NCBI GenBank assembly: GCA_964536465.1
Contig: CAZHXQ010000064.1
Span: forward strand, 1-11,259
Direction of reading: 5' to 3'
Length of the DNA: 11,259 nucleotides
Source: Mesolinea sp964536465
GTDB taxonomy: Bacteria > Chloroflexota > Anaerolineae > Anaerolineales > Anaerolineaceae
Shown: positions 1-5,680 of the stretch, in pieces
How positions within the stretch are numbered: position 1 is the first letter of the stretch
Layout of the letters: each line of letters begins with the position of its first letter
Position numbers and translations under genes: made by a program
Notes under the pieces: model-generated
What the model saw: only the letters and a program-made list of their open reading frames with translations
Told to the model about the DNA's origin: nothing
Database searches by the model: none

Positions 1-786
1 AAGCATAAAATTTCAAGCATTAGCGCAGTATTCCCTGCTTATAATGATGCCGGGACTATCCCGACCATGGTACTCACTGCTATCTTAGCGTTAAGGCAAG
101 TAACCGACGATTACGAAGTGATCGTGACCAACGATGGCAGCAGCGACAACACCAGAGAAGTTCTCGACGAACTCGCTTTGCGTTGCCCGGAGTTAACAGT
201 TATTCATCACCCACAAAATCGTGGTTACGGTTGCGCGCTTCGGACCGGCTTCTCCAAAGCCAGCAAGGATTGGATCTTTTATACTGATGGCGACGGACAA
301 TACAATCCAATGGAGCTGATCAATCTTACCAATGCGCTTACTGACGATATTGATGTGGTCAATGGTTACAAGATCTCAAGACACGATCCATGGATCAGAG
401 TGGTCATCGGTCGCGTGTATCATCACATCGTAAAAATTGCCTTTGGGTTCAAATTGCGCGATGTAGATTGCGATTTTCGATTAATTCGTCGCGAGATTTT
501 TGACCAGGTCCCGCTGGAAAGCCATACTGGAACGATTTGTCTCGAAATGGTAAAAAAATTCCAGGATGCCGGATTCCGTTTCGCCGAGGTGCCAGTGAAC
601 CATTACTATCGGGCTTATGGACGTTCACAATTCTTCAACTGGAAACACTTATGGCGGACATTTAATCACCTTTCTACGCTTTGGTGGAAATTGGTCGTGA
701 AAAAAGAACATCTTGCAAAAAATCAGGAACCCCGCTCTTCGGAGCCAATTGATTCCACTGAGATTTTTGAGAGAAGGATACGATAA
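1..786 (+). CDS. Family 2 glycosyltransferase (polyprenol-phosphate sugar transferase type), 5' end cut by window
   Basis: The frame is open from base 1, so the true start lies upstream and the ATG at 67 is internal: the preceding codons read VFPAYNDAGTI, the typical first strand of a GT-A fold. Of the 261 visible residues, the nucleotide-sugar site is clear: NDGSSDNT near residues 44-51 and the metal-binding DGDGQ at 96-100. The middle segment with DVDCDFRLIRR resembles dolichyl/undecaprenyl-phosphate mannosyltransferases (DPM1/ArnC-like), whose known role is to move a sugar from an NDP donor to a lipid phosphate at the inner membrane face. No obvious C-terminal membrane segments are present, so it is probably a soluble or peripheral enzyme. 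The stop is 3 bases before the epimerase gene, consistent with one operon. The acceptor and sugar cannot be read from the sequence. Confidence 0.9.
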   Translation, partial: KHKISSISAVFPAYNDAGTIPTMVLTAILALRQVTDDYEVIVTNDGSSDNTREVLDELALRCPELTVIHHPQNRGYGCALRTGFSKASKDWIFYTDGDGQYNPMELINLTNALTDDIDVVNGYKISRHDPWIRVVIGRVYHHIVKIAFGFKLRDVDCDFRLIRREIFDQVPLESHTGTICLEMVKKFQDAGFRFAEVPVNHYYRAYGRSQFFNWKHLWRTFNHLSTLWWKLVVKKEHLAKNQEPRSSEPIDSTEIFERRIR

Positions 787-789
787 AAG

Positions 790-1779
790 ATGGGATTTGA
801 ACATTTTGCAGGAAAAAAGGTGTTGATCACCGGTGGGCTGGGATTTATCGGTTCTAATCTTGCCATCAAATTGGTCGAATTGGGAGCGGATGTCACCCTG
901 GTCGATAGTCTGATTCCTACTTATGGTGGCAATCTTTGGAATGTTGAACCTGTCAAAGATAATGTGCGCATCAATATTTCTGATGTTCGCGATCCTTATG
1001 CTATGAAGTACCTGATCTCAGGTCAACATTACCTGTTTAATTTAGCAGGCCAAACCAGTCACGTTGACTCGATGGAAAATCCGGAAACAGATCTGGCCAT
1101 TAATGCCCAGGCACAATTGCAAATTCTGGAGGCTTGCAGGCATCACAATCCTGATATCAGAGTTGTTTTTGCCAGCACGCGACAGGTATATGGCCGACCC
1201 TTACAAATCCCGGTCAAAGAGAATCATCCCCTTTTCCCGGTCGATTTGAACGGTGTCCACAAACTTGCTGGCGAACACTACCACCGTCTTTATAATAATA
1301 TCTATGGCATTCGTTCAGTCATATTGAGACTGACCAACACCTACGGTCCACGTATGCGTGTCGTCGATGCAAGGCAAACCTTTCTGGGAATTTGGATTCG
1401 TCGTTCCCTGGAGGGCCAACCTATCCAGATTTTTGGCGATGGGTCTCAACTGCGTGACTACAACTACATCGATGACGTTGTCACCGCTATGCTTCTGGCA
1501 GCCAATACAGATATGTGCTGCGGCGAAGTCCTTAATCTCGGCTCCAATGAAGTGTTTTCCCTCACAGAAACTGCCCGGATTTTTCTAAAGCTTGTACCAG
1601 GGGGAACTCTCAAGTATGTTCCATTTCCAAACGACAGGTTAAGGATAGATATTGGAGATTATCAAGGTGATTTCAGCAAGATTTCCCATGAATTAGGTTG
1701 GTTTCCCAAGGTATCTTTTGAAGAGGGGTTGCAAAAAACTCTTGATTTTTATCGGGAAAACCAAGCCAGGTACTGGTAG
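790..1779 (+). CDS. NAD-dependent nucleotide-sugar epimerase/dehydratase (extended SDR)
   Basis: The 329-residue protein has the size and layout of GalE/RmlB-like extended SDR enzymes, which modify the hexose of an NDP-sugar in the cytoplasm. The NAD site is TGGLGFIGSN (residues 14-23, glycines 15/18/21), followed by an acidic VDS at the end of strand 2. ASTRQVYG (128-135) holds the active-site Ser/Thr, and RLTNTYGPRM is the conserved substrate-pocket segment. The usual YxxxK is altered: the stretch reads NGVHKLAGE, with Asn154 where the catalytic Tyr is expected and Lys158 kept. I recall similar 'NGxxK' SDRs in other bacteria, so this may be a clade trait rather than damage, but the reaction is then uncertain. 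The start ATG follows GAGAAGG and lies 3 bases after the previous gene. The next gene begins 7 bases after its stop, so co-transcription is likely. Confidence 0.9.
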   Translation: MGFEHFAGKKVLITGGLGFIGSNLAIKLVELGADVTLVDSLIPTYGGNLWNVEPVKDNVRINISDVRDPYAMKYLISGQHYLFNLAGQTSHVDSMENPETDLAINAQAQLQILEACRHHNPDIRVVFASTRQVYGRPLQIPVKENHPLFPVDLNGVHKLAGEHYHRLYNNIYGIRSVILRLTNTYGPRMRVVDARQTFLGIWIRRSLEGQPIQIFGDGSQLRDYNYIDDVVTAMLLAANTDMCCGEVLNLGSNEVFSLTETARIFLKLVPGGTLKYVPFPNDRLRIDIGDYQGDFSKISHELGWFPKVSFEEGLQKTLDFYRENQARYW

Positions 1780-1786
1780 GTATATT

Positions 1787-2896
1787 ATGTCTGACCACCA
1801 AATACCACTCGCTAATCCAAAAGCAGCTTTCGAAGAGCATAGCGAACAAATCCAAAGCGCCATCAATCGTTTCCTGGATAGCGGGAACTATATTCTTGGT
1901 GAGGAAGTGAGGGCCTTCGAAAATGCCTTTGCCAGTTTTATAGGGCTTAACCTTTGTGTCACAGTAAACAACGGCACTGATGCCATCATAATCGCTCTCA
2001 AAGCATTGGGCATCGGAGACGGGGACGAAGTTATCACCGTTTCGCATACTGCAGTGGCAACAGTGGCAGCCATTGAGCTTTGTGGTGCTACACCTGTTCT
2101 GGTTGATGTGGACCCGAAAAGTTATTGCCTGAATCCCGATTTGCTCGAGACGGCCATAAGTGAAAAAACCAAAGCCATTTTACCAGTGCATCTTTATGGT
2201 CATCCAGCTAACATGCCCTCAATAATGATGTTTGCAAAAGAGCACGGATTGTATGTGATTGAAGACTGCGCACAGGCACATGGAACCAGCATAAATGGTC
2301 AGATGGTTGGGACTTTCGGGGATTTATCTTGTTTCAGTTTTTATCCCACAAAAAATCTAGGAGCTATGGGAGATGGAGGTGCCGTCCTCACAAATCAATC
2401 AGCATTGGCAGACAAGTTGCTCCTCTTACGTCAATATGGATGGCGTAAACGTTATATCAGCGAGATTCAAGGGCTCAATACCCGCATGGATGAAATTCAG
2501 GCGGCAATCCTGAACATCAAACTACCCTACCTGCTAAATGACAATAGAAGAAGAAGGGAAATAGCAGATTTTTACAATCAGAACTTACGAGGTTCAAGCT
2601 ACCTATTGCCAACGATAGTAGAAAACGCAGTCCACACCTGGCATCTGTATGTTATTCAGACCGACAATCGGGAAGGTTTGTTTACTTTTTTACGTGAGAA
2701 TGGTGTTGGTTGCAATGTGCATTATCCATTGGCCATCCATCAACAGCCTGCTTATCTCAATCGGCTAAAAGGGTCGGAGCACCTTCCTGTCACTGAAGAA
2801 CTGGTCCCCCGCATTTTAAGTTTGCCTATTTATCCTCAGCTTCCTTTAGACGATGTGAAAAGGGTATGCGAACTATTACTCTCGTGGCCTCAATAG
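1787..2896 (+). CDS. DegT/DnrJ/EryC1 family PLP-dependent sugar aminotransferase
   Basis: The 369-residue protein belongs to the PLP sugar aminotransferases that put an amino group on a keto NDP-sugar, usually using glutamate. Visible family features are NNGTDAI (61-67), the acidic residue that contacts the PLP ring nitrogen in EDCAQAHG (Asp160), and the Schiff-base lysine in FYPTKNLGAMGDGG (Lys189). LNTRMDEIQAA is the usual dimer/active-site segment. PTKNLGAMGDGGA and RQYGWR resemble the 3-amino-sugar branch (FdtB/QdtB/DesV-like), so a 3-keto-6-deoxy sugar substrate is plausible but not proven. I chose ATG 1787, not an upstream in-frame ATG at 1718, because 1718 lies deep inside the epimerase gene and homologues begin near IPLANP. 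GGTAGG (1775-1780) is a weak ribosome site. No terminator hairpin is evident after the stop. Confidence 0.92.
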   Translation: MSDHQIPLANPKAAFEEHSEQIQSAINRFLDSGNYILGEEVRAFENAFASFIGLNLCVTVNNGTDAIIIALKALGIGDGDEVITVSHTAVATVAAIELCGATPVLVDVDPKSYCLNPDLLETAISEKTKAILPVHLYGHPANMPSIMMFAKEHGLYVIEDCAQAHGTSINGQMVGTFGDLSCFSFYPTKNLGAMGDGGAVLTNQSALADKLLLLRQYGWRKRYISEIQGLNTRMDEIQAAILNIKLPYLLNDNRRRREIADFYNQNLRGSSYLLPTIVENAVHTWHLYVIQTDNREGLFTFLRENGVGCNVHYPLAIHQQPAYLNRLKGSEHLPVTEELVPRILSLPIYPQLPLDDVKRVCELLLSWPQ

Positions 2897-2945
2897 CTTC
2901 GCATCCATTAAAGTGTAAATATCCTCATAAAATTCTTTAAATTGC

Positions 2946-2974
2946 TTGCGATTTTCTGATGCGTCAGTTATAAT
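2946..2974 (+). promoter_or_regulatory. Promoter of the tRNA-Val gene
   Basis: TTGCGA at 2946-2951 (4 of 6 consensus bases) and TATAAT at 2969-2974 (6 of 6) are separated by 17 bases. This is a sigma-70-type arrangement predicting a start about 5 bases before the mature tRNA. Confidence 0.75.
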
Positions 2975-2985
2975 CCAAGTTCCTT

Positions 2986-3059
2986 GGGCGGTTAGCTCAG
3001 TTGGTTAGAGCGTTGCGTTGACATCGCAAAGGTCGTAGGTTCGAGTCCTATACCACCCA
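2986..3059 (+). tRNA. tRNA-Val (anticodon GAC)
   Basis: The cloverleaf folds by eye. The acceptor strands are 2986-2992 and 3052-3058, and the D-stem is GCTC/GAGC. The anticodon stem is TTGCG/CGCAA with a 7-base loop TTGACAT (anticodon GAC at 3020-3022). The variable loop has 5 bases. The T-arm has loop TTCGAGT and stem GTAGG/CCTAT, with one G-T pair. The discriminator is A3059 and no CCA is encoded. The anticodon reads Val codons GUC and GUU, and the D-arm and anticodon loop resemble the E. coli tRNA-Val(GAC) type. The acceptor stem has one mismatch (C2989 opposite A3055). The gene has its own promoter and terminator, so it is a single-gene transcript. Confidence 0.95.
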
Positions 3060-3060
3060 C

Positions 3061-3087
3061 AAAAACATCCTCAAAGAGGATGTTTTT
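3061..3087 (+). terminator. Rho-independent terminator of the tRNA gene
   Basis: A perfect 12-bp stem (3061-3072 with 3076-3087) closes a 3-base AAA loop, and its 3' arm ends in five T. It begins immediately after the tRNA and should isolate the tRNA transcript from the operon downstream. Confidence 0.88.
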
Positions 3088-3131
3088 CATTTCAGCAAAC
3101 ATTTAAGAAATTGGTATTTCGCATTCTTGTC

Positions 3132-3160
3132 TTGACAGCCCTTTAAGCAGATGATAACAT
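3132..3160 (+). promoter_or_regulatory. Probable promoter of the ABC transporter operon
   Basis: TTGACA at 3132-3137 matches the -35 consensus fully. A -10 candidate TAACAT (3155-3160) follows at 17 bases. GATAAC (3153-3158) is an alternative with a 15-base spacer. This is the only convincing promoter between the tRNA terminator and the lipoprotein gene, and it leaves an untranslated leader of about 130 bases. Confidence 0.65.
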
Positions 3161-3168
3161 TTTTAAAA

Positions 3169-3239
3169 GCAGGCACTCAGGCTTGCCTGCACATCCATTG
3201 ACTTGGAGCGTATCAGACCGGTTAAGTGGAGAACCAGTC
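3169..3239 (+). promoter_or_regulatory. Structured 5' leader of the ABC operon: two possible hairpins
   Basis: Two inverted repeats lie in the untranslated leader. The first is GCAGGCA/TGCCTGC (3169-3175 with 3184-3190, 7 bp, 8-base loop). The second is GACCGGTT/AACCAGTC (3216-3223 with 3232-3239, 7 of 8 pairs, 8-base loop). Neither is followed by a T-run, so neither is a terminator on its own. I do not recognise a known riboswitch class. They may be operator sites, since imperfect palindromes suit dimeric repressors, or RNA stability elements. Confidence 0.35.
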
Positions 3240-3298
3240 GAAATAAATTCCAAAACAAGATTTTCGCCATACCCTTAAAAACTCAAAAGGAGTCATAA

Positions 3299-5587
3299 AT
3301 GAAAAGAAGGAAATTTTCCGTACAACTGGTATTGTTGATTATCAGTTTTGTGTTGATTTTCTCTTCGGTAGCTTGCCGCACAGCAGCACCCGAAGTAACA
3401 GAACAACCAACTGATGAGGAAATGCCTGTAGAAGTCCAGCCCGAAGAGAAACCATACAAAATTGGTATCATGACCGGGACTGTATCCCAAGGTGAAGAAG
3501 AGTATCAGGAAGCCATGAACCAAATCGCCAAATTCGGCGATACAATTGTTCACGCCACTTATCCTGACAACTTCTCCTCCGAGACCGAAACGACCATTTC
3601 ACAAGTAGTTCAAATGGCGTCTGATCCTGAAGTGAAGGCGATCGTCTTTGTGCAGGCCATTCCCGGCGCTGCGGCAGCAATCGAGAAGGTTCGCGAAACC
3701 CGCCCCGACATGCTGTTCGTAGCCGGTGTGCCCGCCGAAGATCCCCCAATCATTGCAGAAAAAGCTGACATCGTCATGCAGGTGGATGAGATCTCTATGG
3801 GTCGGACCATTCCTGAGCTGGCCGCCCAGATGGGTGCTACTACCTTTATCCACTACTCTTTCCCCAGGCACTTGTCCTATGCGACCATTGCCCGACGGCT
3901 TGAGATCATGAAGGAAACCTGCGAAGAACTTGGCATCGAGCTGGTGGAAGTCAATGCTCCCGATCCCACCGGAGACGCCGGTGTTTCAGGCGCACAGCAG
4001 TTCATTACCGAAGATGTTCCACGACAGATCGCAACCTACGGCAAAGACACAGCTTTCTTCTCCACAAACTGTTCTATGCAGGAACCACTCATTCGAACCA
4101 TTTGGGAAAATGGCGCTATCTATCCGCAGCAATGCTGCCCAAGCCCCTATCATGGCTACCCGGCTGGATTAAATATCGATGTCAAGGGTCATGAGGGCGA
4201 TGTGCAGTACATGCTCGACCAGATTGCCATCAAACTGAAGGAAAAAGGCCAGGAAAGTCGCATGTCCACCTGGGGCGTGCCGATCAACATGCTGATGATT
4301 GACGCCGGCGTCCGCTACGCGATCAAATTCGCCGAAGGTGAAATCAGCGATCCCCGCGACATACAAGCCTTTATCGACACCCTGAACGAGGCCTCTGCAG
4401 CACGTGGACTGGGCGACCTGACAGTAACATCCTACAACGAGGATGGCGCTGATCTGCCCAACTTCCTCATGTTACTGGCTCCGTTCTATGATTTTTCACA
4501 GAACACAGCCACCGCCGATGTAAAGGAAACAGAGCCCTACAAAATTGGTATCATGACCGGGACTGTATCCCAAGGTGAAGAAGAGTATCAGGAAGCCATG
4601 AACCAAATCGCCAAATTCGGCGATACAATTGTTCACGCCACTTATCCTGACAACTTCTCCTCCGAGACCGAAACGACCATTTCACAAGTAGTTCAAATGG
4701 CGTCTGATCCTGAAGTGAAGGCGATCGTCTTTGTGCAGGCCATTCCCGGCGCTGCGGCAGCAATCGAGAAGGTTCGCGAAACCCGCCCCGACATGCTGTT
4801 CGTAGCCGGTGTGCCCGCCGAAGATCCCCCAATCATTGCAGAAAAAGCTGACATCGTCATGCAGGTGGATGAGATCTCTATGGGTCGGACCATTCCTGAG
4901 CTGGCCGCCCAGATGGGTGCTACTACCTTTATCCACTACTCTTTCCCCAGGCACTTGTCCTATGCGACCATTGCCCGACGGCTTGAGATCATGAAGGAAA
5001 CCTGCGAAGAACTTGGCATCGAGCTGGTGGAAGTCAATGCTCCCGATCCCACCGGAGACGCCGGTGTTTCAGGCGCACAGCAGTTCATTACCGAAGATGT
5101 TCCACGACAGATCGCAACCTACGGCAAAGACACAGCTTTCTTCTCCACAAACTGTTCTATGCAGGAACCACTCATTCGAACCATTTGGGAAAATGGCGCT
5201 ATCTATCCGCAGCAATGCTGCCCAAGCCCCTATCATGGCTACCCGGCTGGATTAAATATCGATGTCAAGGGTCATGAGGGCGATGTGCAGTACATGCTCG
5301 ACCAGATTGCCATCAAACTGAAGGAAAAAGGCCAGGAAAGTCGCATGTCCACCTGGGGCGTGCCGATCAACATGCTGATGATTGACGCCGGCGTCCGCTA
5401 CGCGATCAAATTCGCCGAAGGTGAAATCAGCGATCCCCGCGACATACAAGCCTTTATCGACACCCTGAACGAGGCCTCTGCAGCACGTGGACTGGGCGAC
5501 CTGACAGTAACATCCTACAACGAGGATGGCGCTGATCTGCCCAACTTCCTCATGTTACTGGCTCCGTTCTATGATTTTTCAAAGTAA
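3299..5587 (+). CDS. Tandem-domain substrate-binding lipoprotein (two DUF3798-like domains) of an ABC importer
   Basis: This 762-residue protein is the likely binding protein of the importer encoded downstream. Residues 1-25 are a lipoprotein signal peptide (MKRRK, hydrophobic core, lipobox SVAC with acceptor Cys26), followed by an acidic Pro/Glu-rich tether to residue 52. Residues 53-400 and 414-761 are two identical copies of a periplasmic-binding-like domain that I recognise from memory as DUF3798. Each starts YKIGIMTGTVSQGEEE and contains an NCSMQEP segment and a QQCCPSPYHG segment with paired cysteines. A 13-residue linker joins them, and the protein ends one Lys after copy 2. Members known to me have a single domain of about 350-400 residues, so the doubling is unusual. 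The mature protein should sit outside the membrane, anchored at Cys26. AAAGGAG (3286-3292) lies 6 bases before the ATG. The ligand is unknown. Confidence 0.9.
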   Translation: MKRRKFSVQLVLLIISFVLIFSSVACRTAAPEVTEQPTDEEMPVEVQPEEKPYKIGIMTGTVSQGEEEYQEAMNQIAKFGDTIVHATYPDNFSSETETTISQVVQMASDPEVKAIVFVQAIPGAAAAIEKVRETRPDMLFVAGVPAEDPPIIAEKADIVMQVDEISMGRTIPELAAQMGATTFIHYSFPRHLSYATIARRLEIMKETCEELGIELVEVNAPDPTGDAGVSGAQQFITEDVPRQIATYGKDTAFFSTNCSMQEPLIRTIWENGAIYPQQCCPSPYHGYPAGLNIDVKGHEGDVQYMLDQIAIKLKEKGQESRMSTWGVPINMLMIDAGVRYAIKFAEGEISDPRDIQAFIDTLNEASAARGLGDLTVTSYNEDGADLPNFLMLLAPFYDFSQNTATADVKETEPYKIGIMTGTVSQGEEEYQEAMNQIAKFGDTIVHATYPDNFSSETETTISQVVQMASDPEVKAIVFVQAIPGAAAAIEKVRETRPDMLFVAGVPAEDPPIIAEKADIVMQVDEISMGRTIPELAAQMGATTFIHYSFPRHLSYATIARRLEIMKETCEELGIELVEVNAPDPTGDAGVSGAQQFITEDVPRQIATYGKDTAFFSTNCSMQEPLIRTIWENGAIYPQQCCPSPYHGYPAGLNIDVKGHEGDVQYMLDQIAIKLKEKGQESRMSTWGVPINMLMIDAGVRYAIKFAEGEISDPRDIQAFIDTLNEASAARGLGDLTVTSYNEDGADLPNFLMLLAPFYDFSK
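3455..4498 (+). repeat. Direct repeat copy 1 (1,044 bp, encodes binding domain 1)
   Basis: This copy is identical to 4538-5581 at every base I compared, including third codon positions, at an offset of 1,083 bases. The repeat begins and ends exactly on codon boundaries (348 codons). The first differing bases outside it are 3454 (A against C) and 4499 (C against A). Confidence 0.97.
4499..4537 (+). other. Inter-domain linker (13 codons), unlike the repeat
   Basis: It encodes QNTATADVKETEP and is the only sequence between the two repeat copies. Part of it (NTATADVKETEP) aligns with the segment just after the lipobox Cys (RTAAPEVTEQP, residues 27-37), sharing T, A, V, E and P positions. It may therefore derive from the tether of a once-separate lipoprotein. 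Confidence 0.6.
4538..5581 (+). repeat. Direct repeat copy 2 (1,044 bp, encodes binding domain 2)
   Basis: This is the second copy of the 348-codon unit, identical to 3455-4498. It is followed by one Lys codon and the stop TAA (5585-5587). Confidence 0.97.
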
Positions 5588-5617
5588 AATGTTTTTGACT
5601 AACGACTAAACTCCACA

Positions 5618-5655
5618 AAGCGCCGGCTTGCCATGCGCAAGCCGGCGCTTCTTTT
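5618..5655 (+). terminator. Intercistronic GC-rich hairpin with T-rich tail (partial terminator or mRNA stabiliser)
   Basis: A perfect 13-bp stem (5618-5630 with 5638-5650) closes a 7-base loop, followed by CTTTT. It sits between the binding-protein stop and the ATPase ribosome site. In binding-protein-dependent importers such hairpins commonly let the binding protein be made in excess over the membrane parts, by partial termination or 3'-end protection. That role is inferred here. The tail is short, so full termination is unlikely. Confidence 0.75.
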
Positions 5656-5666
5656 GAATAGAGAAG

Positions 5667-5673
5667 AAGGAGG
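5667..5673 (+). promoter_or_regulatory. Ribosome binding site that fixes the ATPase start at TTG 5681
   Basis: AAGGAGG is a full Shine-Dalgarno match, with 7 bases to TTG 5681. The in-frame ATG at 5633 lies in the loop of the preceding hairpin and has no ribosome site. Confidence 0.85.
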
Positions 5674-5680
5674 CTCTGTA

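Noticed and set aside
1673..2047. Antisense open frame of 124 codons across the epimerase/aminotransferase junction
   Set aside because: It overlaps two well-supported genes on the plus strand and has no recognisable protein features.
2986..3059. tRNA-Val as the attachment site of an integrated island
   Set aside because: I found no second copy of the tRNA 3' end in the window and no integrase or phage gene nearby. The window is too short to exclude a distant partner site.
3169..3239. A known metabolite riboswitch in the operon leader
   Set aside because: No conserved core of a class I know (such as TPP, SAM, cobalamin, purine or glycine) is recognisable. Only two simple stems are visible.
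3455..5581. Mobile element or transposon as the explanation of the long direct repeat
   Set aside because: The repeat unit is wholly the coding sequence of a binding domain, without terminal inverted repeats, transposase or target-site duplications.
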